Made by a program: the position numbers and the translations under genes | Shown: in pieces, positions 7,536 through 13,368 of the stretch | Numbering within the stretch: the first letter of the stretch is position 1 | How the letters are laid out: the number at the start of each line of letters is the position of its first letter | The notes under the pieces: generated by a model | Seen by the model: the letters and a program-made list of their open reading frames with translations, nothing else | What the model was told of the DNA's origin: nothing | Database searches by the model: none | Assembly (NCBI GenBank): GCA_022781015.1 | Contig: JALEUF010000170.1 | Coordinates: 1 to 13,368, forward strand | DNA from: Caryophanales bacterium | GTDB taxonomy: Bacteria > Bacillota_I > Bacilli_A > RFN20 > CAG-826 | Direction: 5' to 3' | DNA: 13,368 bases

Positions 7536-9371
7536 TTATAATTTCTTTATAAGCCTATAGATATAGGAAATGGAATTTGGAAGGCCATCCTTGCCATAAG
7601 TCTTTTCGATAAGGTTAACTAGATTCTTTAAGGCTGGCTTGACAAAATCTTCAAACCTGCCTTCAATCTTGCATAATACTTTCCTAGTAAGCATGAAGTC
7701 GATTATTTCTTCTTTTGTTCCACCTAAACCAATATAGATAGGTACAATCTTTTCTATTTGGTTAAGGATACGGTTACCAAATGCTATATCGAATTCATCA
7801 TAGATATAATCTGTAATCGTATTGAATTTATCTAAATCAGACTTAGATACTTGGTTTTCCTTATTTTCAGCCGCTTCTTTATATAAGGAATTGAGTTTAG
7901 AAGAAGATAAATTGATGCTGGAGGCATCTTCTTTTACTTCAAATGGTTCATTCTTTCTTTCAAAATCAAGGGTAATCGAACGGTCATAGACTTTATCGGC
8001 AATCGAGAAAGTCGAATCATCTTTATTCGCCGTGCCGATGAAATAACAGTTTTCTTCGATATGGAGATTACCTTCAATTAACCTAGTTGGAGAGACAAAC
8101 CCATAAGGAAGCTGCATTATCCTTATCTTCCAGTCTGGAACTGGATATTCTAGAACTGAAAGGAAATCAGCAAAATAATATTCGACACGGCTAATATTCA
8201 TTTCATCAAGGACGAATATATTTATTTGATCCCTATTGTAACCTGCTTCATATAGATTAAGGAGGAAGTCAGTCTCATTATAAGTCCTAGAGAAGTCATT
8301 GAAATAGCCTAGTAATGAGGTCTTGTCTCTATAAGTTGCCTGGATTGGAAGGAAGGTAACTTTCGCGTTGACAAATTTGGCAAAATATCTTGGCAAAGAT
8401 GATTTTCCAGTTCCAGAAAGTCCTTCTAAAATCATAAAGTGAGAAGTTCCTAGGCCTGCTAGGAAGGTACGGATATAAGAAATATCAAAATAAAGATGTT
8501 CTTCTTTTGCTAGATAGTTCCTGAATTTGATAGGAAGGGATAATAAGTCGATATCGTCGCTAGGAATGGAATCGACTTCAAATCCAGAATATTTTTCATC
8601 AATCCTAGATAATCCTGGGAATACTTTTTCCCTATCGTCAAGACTTCTAGCCTTATCGATATCTTCTCCGAGTGATATTTGTCCATTGTCCCCCATCGAA
8701 ACGTTATTATTGTTGCTAGTAGAAGTATTGTTTGTTTTTGTATCAAAACTAGAAGTGACATCTTCATCTTGACTAGGGACATCATCATCTTCTAGCTTCA
8801 TATTCTCATCAGGACAAAAGAATTTATATGGCTTATCAACTAATTTTAGATTAACGATGAACATGGCAATTGAACCAACTCCAATTGTCATAAAGAAAGA
8901 AATAAGCAATGTTACAAGGAAGGTATAACCTAACAAGTAGGTCATTGGACCAATTGAAGATAAATTGCCTTGGATCAAGGCGATTACAACTGATAATCCA
9001 TAAGAAAGTAATATCGAAGCAAGGATAACAATTACATAGGTTGCAATTAACTTCTTGTTCTTCCATTTGATGTTATTGATTTTAGCAAATCTAGTTATGT
9101 AGATTATCATGAATCCAAGAAGGATTATATAGACTGAAACAAGTAAAATAGAGACTACAACCATAGTCAAAGCCCCTGCTTCTACATTTATTTGCCTATA
9201 ACCCATCCCATTAGCAATTGCTAATATTGGATTAGCTTTTGAGAATACTTTCCCATCAGCACATAAACATAGCCCGCAAAAGGCAAAAATAACTGCGCTA
9301 ATTGCAATCGCGGAGATGGCTATTAGGTTCTTTCGCGTTAGATAAGGACCTATTATCTTATTCTTGTTCAT
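7536..9371 (-). CDS. Membrane-anchored McrB/MoxR-like AAA+ ATPase
   Basis: A 611-residue fusion of a membrane domain and an AAA+ motor. Four hydrophobic segments lie at about 15-37, 68-93, 108-133 and 143-174. A low-complexity Asp/Ser/Asn-rich linker (about 190-245) leads to the AAA+ domain: Walker A GLSGTGKSS (317-325, Lys323), Walker B FVLDEMN (386-392), sensor 1 GTANKD (446-451, Asn449) and a candidate arginine finger Arg464 (VYDRS). DEMN followed by VEYYFADFLSVLE and the GTANKDDST strand are typical of McrB-type and MoxR-type ATPases. McrB itself is soluble and restricts DNA; the four membrane segments here argue for work at the membrane. The ATG at 9371 follows GGAGG by 8 bases and overlaps the signal peptidase gene by 14 bases. 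The next gene encodes the likely partner protein. The role in remodelling or assembly is inferred. Confidence 0.88.
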   Translation of the reverse strand: MNKNKIIGPYLTRKNLIAISAIAISAVIFAFCGLCLCADGKVFSKANPILAIANGMGYRQINVEAGALTMVVVSILLVSVYIILLGFMIIYITRFAKINNIKWKNKKLIATYVIVILASILLSYGLSVVIALIQGNLSSIGPMTYLLGYTFLVTLLISFFMTIGVGSIAMFIVNLKLVDKPYKFFCPDENMKLEDDDVPSQDEDVTSSFDTKTNNTSTSNNNNVSMGDNGQISLGEDIDKARSLDDREKVFPGLSRIDEKYSGFEVDSIPSDDIDLLSLPIKFRNYLAKEEHLYFDISYIRTFLAGLGTSHFMILEGLSGTGKSSLPRYFAKFVNAKVTFLPIQATYRDKTSLLGYFNDFSRTYNETDFLLNLYEAGYNRDQINIFVLDEMNISRVEYYFADFLSVLEYPVPDWKIRIMQLPYGFVSPTRLIEGNLHIEENCYFIGTANKDDSTFSIADKVYDRSITLDFERKNEPFEVKEDASSINLSSSKLNSLYKEAAENKENQVSKSDLDKFNTITDYIYDEFDIAFGNRILNQIEKIVPIYIGLGGTKEEIIDFMLTRKVLCKIEGRFEDFVKPALKNLVNLIEKTYGKDGLPNSISYIYRLIKKL

Positions 9372-10410
9372 CTTCTTTTCCTCCTAAATCATTAATCATC
9401 TTGTTTCTTTTAAAGAGGGAAAATTTGAATTTATGTTCCCCTTTGTCGTCTTGCGTAATTCTAGTAGCCTCGTTTTCTTTGTCGAAGGCTTCTTTTTCTT
9501 CTTTACTCATCTCATCTTTGGAGATGAATTCCTTTTCGGCAAATTTATAGCAATATCCCTTATAATAGATCTTCGTCTCCGTATTAGACATCATATCCTG
9601 GTATGTGTTTTCGTTCATGGAAGTGACATCAAATACAGTCTGCAATAATTCTTTTCGATCATCTTCGACGAATAATAGTTTTTTGTTATCCCTATCGATG
9701 AAATATAGACATACTATGATGGATATTATGGTTACAATCCCTGAATAGGACTGGAAGAAAGAGATAAATATCCCAATCGTAGGAATCCTTCTATTGCTAT
9801 ATTTGCCTATGATATCTTCATAGCTAGGCTTATATGAGTCATTAGAATTATTCGCATCACCCCTAGTCGTATATCTAGTCACCCCGTCTATTTTATCAAT
9901 AGATACGATACGGTGAATGATATTGACTTTCTTATCATTCCTATAGGCGATTACATCATATTTGTTAATATATGATTCATCTACTTTTTTAAGGACGATC
10001 ATATCAAATGTCTGGAACTGGTTATCTAGATTATTATCAAATAGATATTCATTGGAGACATTTTTATTAGACATGGAGCCAGATGCTACTACCATAGCAG
10101 AAGAATCCCCAAGCATTACTACTCCATTAGTAAACCTAGAATAAATTCCAAAGCAAAGGAAGGGAATAGCTAAGACAAGAAAGACGTAATAGACTACGTT
10201 TTTGCTTATCGACACCGCCTTATTACGTCTTTTAGTTTTTGGATCATTCTCATAGATAATTGTATCTATGAGTTCAATATCTCGGATCCCGCTTTCGGTC
10301 TCCGAGATAGCTTTATTTATGTAGTTTCTATATAGAATTATGATGACTAAAGCAAAGCAAATAACCCCAATACAAGTCGCGATTAAAGCAATAATCTCTA
10401 GTTTTGTCAT
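9358..10410 (-). CDS. SipW/ER-type signal peptidase I (Ser/His), enlarged form
   Basis: A membrane peptidase that removes signal peptides from secreted proteins, most likely the TasA-like products encoded just upstream. The catalytic serine is Ser112 in SGSM; the general base is His166 in IIHRIV instead of the Lys of ordinary bacterial enzymes, which marks the SipW/archaeal/eukaryotic class; the conserved TTRGDANNSND box lies at 181-191. At 350 residues it is much longer than typical SipW (about 190). An extra N-terminal membrane segment (about 5-27) precedes the usual one (about 71-91), a third lies at about 222-238, and the last 110 residues form a charged, probably cytoplasmic tail. No clear ribosome site precedes the ATG; it starts 12 bases after the upstream stop, so translational coupling is likely. 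It overlaps the AAA+ gene by 14 bases. Confidence 0.9.
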   Translation of the reverse strand: MTKLEIIALIATCIGVICFALVIIILYRNYINKAISETESGIRDIELIDTIIYENDPKTKRRNKAVSISKNVVYYVFLVLAIPFLCFGIYSRFTNGVVMLGDSSAMVVASGSMSNKNVSNEYLFDNNLDNQFQTFDMIVLKKVDESYINKYDVIAYRNDKKVNIIHRIVSIDKIDGVTRYTTRGDANNSNDSYKPSYEDIIGKYSNRRIPTIGIFISFFQSYSGIVTIISIIVCLYFIDRDNKKLLFVEDDRKELLQTVFDVTSMNENTYQDMMSNTETKIYYKGYCYKFAEKEFISKDEMSKEEKEAFDKENEATRITQDDKGEHKFKFSLFKRNKMINDLGGKEDEQE

Positions 10411-10422
10411 AATTTATGGGCG

Positions 10423-11349
10423 TTATTTAGCTTCTGCAGCGAAATGAATATTGTAAGTGGCGCCGTCTACTTTGGTTTTAAGCCAATTCCAGTCAGAGTC
10501 AATAGTATCTACATCGACATCCCAGCCTGCAGTAAGAGCATCCGCACTTGTTCCATAGCAATTGCCACTTCCATCTTCTGCAGTTCTAGGAGTTGCTTCT
10601 CCAGTTGATGGAGCAGCAGAAGTTGCCTTGTTATCAAAGAAATAACAAGGATTCATTTTGTTGAAACGAGTGCCCCATGCAAATGCGAATGTATATTTGA
10701 TAGTCCAAGTATATCCATCCGTGTCATTGCCTGTTTTAGTAACTACGTAAGAATCATTGCCAGACTTTATAGGCTCTGTAATAGTAGCAAAGTCATTGAT
10801 AGCAACGCCTTTAGAACACTCAGGAAGAGTAATAAAACCATTATTTACTGGAGTTGTAAAGTCTTTGTCTTTACCGCTAGTGGTTAATGTAACGTTCAGC
10901 GATGATAATGAATCTATAGTAGATTTTATTTCAATAACAAAGGTATTTGATAATTTTTCTGGTTTATCGGTAGTCCCCTTTTGCTTGTAATAAGCTCTAT
11001 TTGAAAAGACGCCAGGAACTTTTTCTCCGTTTTTACCAGTATTGCCTTTGTTTTCTTTTTTGCCTTCAACATCATTAGCATCGGCATCAAAAGAGAAATA
11101 CGCATCAGGTACATCTCCTTCCAATGCAGCTCCCGTCTTATTGCCATCAGAACCGACATTGAAGATCTCCATTGACAAGGCACCTTTTACAGAGTCCCCA
11201 ACATGAATATTGCCGCCAACATTTTTTTCTGCGCCAGCCGATAATACGAAAGCGGCAAAGCCGCTAGAGACAAGAGCAACTCCACCTAATACAACAGCTG
11301 CAAAGGCAACTTTCTTTCTCTTGTATGATTTTCTTGTTAATTTAGCCAT
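10423..11349 (-). CDS. TasA/camelysin-like secreted protein, probable SipW substrate (paralogue 1)
   Basis: A 308-residue secreted protein with the peculiar signal sequence of TasA/camelysin proteins: basic start (KSYKRKK), hydrophobic run (VAFAAVVLGGVALVSS), then GFAAFVLSAGAE, with cleavage expected around 32-40. It shares with the next-listed paralogue the GFAA(F/W)V module and a C-terminal motif, FAFAWGTRFNKMNPCYFF (221-238), generally FxWGxxFxxxNPxxYY/FF. Residues 83-90 (AYFSFDAD) and a Lys/Gly-rich insertion (94-111, KENKGNTGKNGEK) are specific to this copy. It contains three Cys (178, 235, 264), one within the shared motif. Known family members form amyloid-like or filamentous surface fibres; a fibre subunit or cap role is inferred. 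AAGGAG lies 10 bases before the ATG. Followed by the signal peptidase after 12 bases. Confidence 0.8.
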   Translation of the reverse strand: MAKLTRKSYKRKKVAFAAVVLGGVALVSSGFAAFVLSAGAEKNVGGNIHVGDSVKGALSMEIFNVGSDGNKTGAALEGDVPDAYFSFDADANDVEGKKENKGNTGKNGEKVPGVFSNRAYYKQKGTTDKPEKLSNTFVIEIKSTIDSLSSLNVTLTTSGKDKDFTTPVNNGFITLPECSKGVAINDFATITEPIKSGNDSYVVTKTGNDTDGYTWTIKYTFAFAWGTRFNKMNPCYFFDNKATSAAPSTGEATPRTAEDGSGNCYGTSADALTAGWDVDVDTIDSDWNWLKTKVDGATYNIHFAAEAK

Positions 11350-11405
11350 TTTAATTTTTCTCCTTTTAATTAATACAATTTATAAATGATATTCCTTTAA
11401 ATAAA

Positions 11406-12143
11406 TTACTTCGTGACTAATGTCAAATTGAACGTAGCGTTCATTTTGTGTATTGCTTCTAACCTAGTGGTTGCTTCGGTACCTAAAGCCTCTGTATATG
11501 CCATACCTCCATAGTATTCATATGGGTTTATATTTCCGAAAGCATCGCCCCAACCAAAAACAATCTTTAAATTGAATGTCGCAGTTTTGTCAGCAACTTC
11601 TCCGTTAAGCGTAATATGAACCCCAACGGAATCGGTATCGGTTCCTCCAAGAATAACCTCTGGCAAAGCAGCCACATAGGCTTTATCGCTATCAGCTAGT
11701 GTCGCATATTTCGTAGAAGCATCTGCGCTATCTGTGGTTTCTTCGAATGCAGTTTTGTTAGCATCGATTATTTTTCCAATAGAATCAGCATCATTAGTTA
11801 AAGCGATATTTACATTAGCCACGGTGAACGTTGCACTAAGAGATAAACTTTGTTTTTTAGTGCTGTTAGAACTAACCCAATTATATTGAGTTTTTGGGTC
11901 TGGATCTGAATCTGGACGTCCATAAAAAATTTCGCCAAGATTCTTTGGATCGCCTTTAGTGAATTTAATTGTGTGTTGATTATTTTCAACCTCATCAGCA
12001 GTAATTGTTCCACTAACACTAGCTTCGGCGCCACCGGTAATAACCCAGGCTGCAAAACCAGTAGATACTATTGCGGCCGAGCTTAAGATTGCGATACCAA
12101 AAGTTAGGCTTTTGGACTTGGACGATTTTTTGAATTTGTTCAT
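11406..12143 (-). CDS. TasA/camelysin-like secreted protein, probable SipW substrate (paralogue 2, first gene of operon)
   Basis: A 245-residue secreted protein: basic N-terminus (KFKKSSKSKS), hydrophobic core (LTFGIAILSSAAIVST), then GFAAWVITGGAE, the same arrangement as in TasA and camelysin, and a beta-rich mature part starting SVSGTI. The C-terminal motif VFGWGDAFGNINPYEYYG (195-212) matches its paralogue and ends near NATFNLTLVTK, an alternating beta strand. It has no Cys at all, unlike its neighbour. As first gene behind a good promoter it is probably the most highly expressed, hence a likely major subunit. The ATG at 12141-12143 is preceded, 9 bases away, by a run of ten G instead of an ordinary ribosome site, so expression may vary with tract length. 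A gap of 56 bases without a terminator leads to the next gene. Confidence 0.82.
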   Translation of the reverse strand: MNKFKKSSKSKSLTFGIAILSSAAIVSTGFAAWVITGGAEASVSGTITADEVENNQHTIKFTKGDPKNLGEIFYGRPDSDPDPKTQYNWVSSNSTKKQSLSLSATFTVANVNIALTNDADSIGKIIDANKTAFEETTDSADASTKYATLADSDKAYVAALPEVILGGTDTDSVGVHITLNGEVADKTATFNLKIVFGWGDAFGNINPYEYYGGMAYTEALGTEATTRLEAIHKMNATFNLTLVTK

Positions 12144-12152
12144 AAAGGATTA

Positions 12153-12162
12153 CCCCCCCCCC
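12153..12162 (-). repeat. Homopolymeric G10 tract at the ribosome-binding position (candidate phase-variation element)
   Basis: The plus strand reads ten consecutive C; the minus-strand mRNA therefore has GAG followed by ten G, ending 9 bases before the ATG of the first TasA-like gene. No other purine-rich ribosome site lies in this leader. Such tracts slip during replication, which would change the sequence and spacing of the ribosome site and of the short leader. Read errors in long C runs are also possible. Confidence 0.7.
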
Positions 12163-12178
12163 TCAAAAATGTGGTTAT

Positions 12179-12207
12179 ACCATAATTCGGGAAATGCCAT
12201 TTGTAAA
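12179..12207 (-). promoter_or_regulatory. Candidate sigma-A promoter of the nine-gene operon
   Basis: On the minus strand TTTACA (12202-12207) and TATGGT (12179-12184) are 17 bases apart. The start of transcription would be near 12172, leaving a leader of about 30 bases that is largely made of the G10 tract. An alternative -10, TATAAC (12174-12179), has a spacing of 22 and is less likely. Confidence 0.5.
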
Positions 12208-12247
12208 GTTTTTTTAGGTATCACGGATTGTTAGGCAAATATAAAAA

Positions 12248-12294
12248 ATTGTTATTAAATGTAAAAATATGCAATATTCTTTATTGTTATTAAA
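12248..12294. repeat. Two direct copies of a 12-bp repeat, ATTGTTATTAAA
   Basis: Perfect copies at 12248-12259 and 12283-12294, start to start 35 bp, lie upstream of the operon promoter. They could bind an activator or repressor; AT-rich sequence also produces such repeats by chance. Confidence 0.45.
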
Positions 12295-12330
12295 AGTGTC
12301 TTTTTAAACAAGAAAAACAAACAAAACACT
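12295..12330 (-). terminator. Weak candidate terminator of the upstream surface-protein gene
   Basis: On the minus strand AGTGT plus TTT (12330-12323) can pair with AAA, a bulged G and ACACT (12303-12295), followed by TTTT. The loop is about 19 bases and the stem AT-rich, so stability is low. Placement 27 bases after the stop at 12357 is right. Confidence 0.3.
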
Positions 12331-12356
12331 ATCGAAAGGTTATTCTTCCGTAAAAA

Positions 12357-13368
12357 TTAATCAGTGCTTAAACGCTTTGTTGTAAATATGATCTTATTCG
12401 AATTGACTATTTCACCATTAATATTAAGCGATAGATATAATTCATAATTAACTTTTCTATGTCCTATTTCCAAAGTTCCAGGAGATACCGTATAAGAAAT
12501 TGAATATCTTTTTCCGCCAGTAATTGATGTTTCGCTTTTCTGAACATTTTTAGCAGAAACACTAGATGTAAGATTGTGTAATTGCCATTCAGCAGAATTT
12601 AAAGAAACATCTGATGAATAAGGGAAGAAATCTACATATGCGGTAAATGTATGGTCGTGTTTTCCTATATATGTTGTATCGGCATCAGTTTTCAAAGAAA
12701 AATTAAAGATTGGATACCAAAAATTAGTTTTTGAGAGGTACTTGCCAACTGAAAGAATACCTTTTTTAGTAATGCTAGTACCGGTTTGGTTTCCAGAATA
12801 ATCAAACATTCCACCGCCAGTCGCAAAAGGGCCAGTTTTTTGAACTTCTGCAAAAACTTTATAATCTTTAAAGTCATAAGCTTCATATGAATCTGCAGGC
12901 TTATAATATCCGCCACCAGCATTAATGATTCCCGTTTCTGAAGTCGTATCAATGAAGCCACTGAAACCACTATTGATATTAATGGTTCCATCATTTATTA
13001 AAACGGCAGGAGTGTTAACGTAGTAATTGTAAATCGGCTGGTTTTCCGTTATTTGATTGGTTTCATAGAAAATTACATTATTGTTCATGTTTACAATACT
13101 GTTTTTGCCGATTTTCAAAGAACTCCCAGGCATAAACTTAGTCTTGTAATTCAAATTTGCTTCTCCATTGTTATGGGTTAGTTTATATATGTGTGGCATT
13201 GGTAAATAAGATTCACTGCTATCTACCGAAACTTCATTTAGAGAAACTGTAAGTTTGCCTAAAGAAAAATCACCATCGATATCGACATAAACAGTATGGT
13301 CAACAGGACTATCGCCAGTTTTGCTAATCTCAGAAGAATCAAAATTCCAAATCAAGGAAGCGCTTGAA
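12357..13368 (-). CDS. Large secreted beta-rich surface protein, C-terminal part (start beyond the right edge)
   Basis: The frame is open from the TAA at 12357 to the window edge, so the 5' end is missing; the TTG at 13353-13355 is internal. The visible 336 or so residues are rich in Asn, Ser, Thr and Gly, without membrane segments or an LPxTG motif. A middle part has repeated short strands with Asn and Gly turns (SIVNMNNNVIF, AVLINDGTININSG, GIINAGGGYY), like a beta-helix adhesin or polymorphic outer-surface protein. The last 130 residues alternate in the manner of an Ig-like sandwich (HTFTAYVDFFPYSSDVSL, RKVNYELYLSLNINGEIV) and end in KRLSTD. I cannot name a family. It lies upstream of, and in the same direction as, the TasA-like operon but is separated by 213 bp with a promoter, so it is probably a separate transcript. 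It may be a cargo or client of the same surface apparatus. Confidence 0.75.
   Translation of the reverse strand, partial: SSASLIWNFDSSEISKTGDSPVDHTVYVDIDGDFSLGKLTVSLNEVSVDSSESYLPMPHIYKLTHNNGEANLNYKTKFMPGSSLKIGKNSIVNMNNNVIFYETNQITENQPIYNYYVNTPAVLINDGTININSGFSGFIDTTSETGIINAGGGYYKPADSYEAYDFKDYKVFAEVQKTGPFATGGGMFDYSGNQTGTSITKKGILSVGKYLSKTNFWYPIFNFSLKTDADTTYIGKHDHTFTAYVDFFPYSSDVSLNSAEWQLHNLTSSVSAKNVQKSETSITGGKRYSISYTVSPGTLEIGHRKVNYELYLSLNINGEIVNSNKIIFTTKRLSTD

Noticed and set aside
8851..9066. Minus-strand frame rich in Cys and Trp (71 codons)
   Set aside because: It is an out-of-frame reading of the membrane segments of the AAA+ gene.
7536..9371. A classical McrBC restriction system
   Set aside because: The ATPase has four membrane segments and no N-terminal DNA-binding domain, and the partner shows no PD-(D/E)xK motif, so a restriction call is not supported.
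11810..12055. Minus-strand frame of 81 codons inside the first TasA-like gene
   Set aside because: An alternative frame of a clear secreted-protein gene, with no start signal of its own.
12357..13355. Complete gene starting at TTG 13355
   Set aside because: The reading frame continues upstream to the window edge without a stop, there is no ribosome site and no signal peptide, so the TTG is internal and the gene is partial.
1..13368. CRISPR arrays or insertion sequences
   Set aside because: No regularly spaced repeats, transposase-like proteins or terminal inverted repeats were seen on either strand.

Overview
The window comes from a low-GC, Firmicutes/Mollicutes-like bacterium (Bacilli, or an uncultured gut lineage related to Erysipelotrichia or RF39). 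The reasons are AT-rich DNA, AGGAGG-type ribosome sites, TasA/camelysin-type surface proteins, a SipW-type signal peptidase and an InlB-type repeat domain. Trp is TGG. All ten stops that can be read are TAA (9) or TAG (1), none TGA. Every gene I can support lies on the minus strand, so transcription runs from high to low coordinates.

Right edge (12357-13368): the C-terminal part of a large secreted beta-rich surface protein whose start lies outside the window. It is followed by a 213-bp spacer with two copies of a 12-bp direct repeat, a sigma-A-like promoter and a run of ten G (minus strand) placed where the ribosome site of the next gene should be.

Main locus (12143 down to 502): nine tightly packed genes, probably one operon. 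In order of transcription they are: two TasA/camelysin-like secreted proteins (11406-12143 and 10423-11349); an enlarged SipW-type Ser/His signal peptidase (9358-10410); a membrane-anchored McrB/MoxR-like AAA+ ATPase (7536-9371); a DUF2357/McrC-like partner with a zinc ribbon and no visible nuclease motif (6259-7533); an ABC-2 exporter ATPase and 12-TM permease (5483-6259 and 3898-5490); a large membrane-anchored extracellular protein with Ig-like and beta-helix-like regions (1535-3898); and a lipoprotein with tandem repeats and an InlB-like domain (502-1521). Six of the eight junctions overlap or are separated by 13 bp or less, with several 1-bp TAATG overlaps.

Reading of the locus (inference): the signal peptidase releases the two TasA-like subunits, which form a surface fibre or coat. 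The ABC exporter, lipoprotein and large anchored protein form an envelope assembly or display module. The AAA+/DUF2357 pair, a McrBC-derived motor, acts at the membrane rather than as a restriction enzyme. The homopolymeric G tract suggests that expression of the first subunit is phase variable.

Left edge (1-500): a tRNA-Pro(TGG) gene with an encoded CCA, its own promoter and a clear intrinsic terminator. Beyond it is a decayed N-terminal fragment of a RhuM-family gene that runs off the window. No gene-free stretch exceeds 300 bases; 192-249 shows nothing I can identify.
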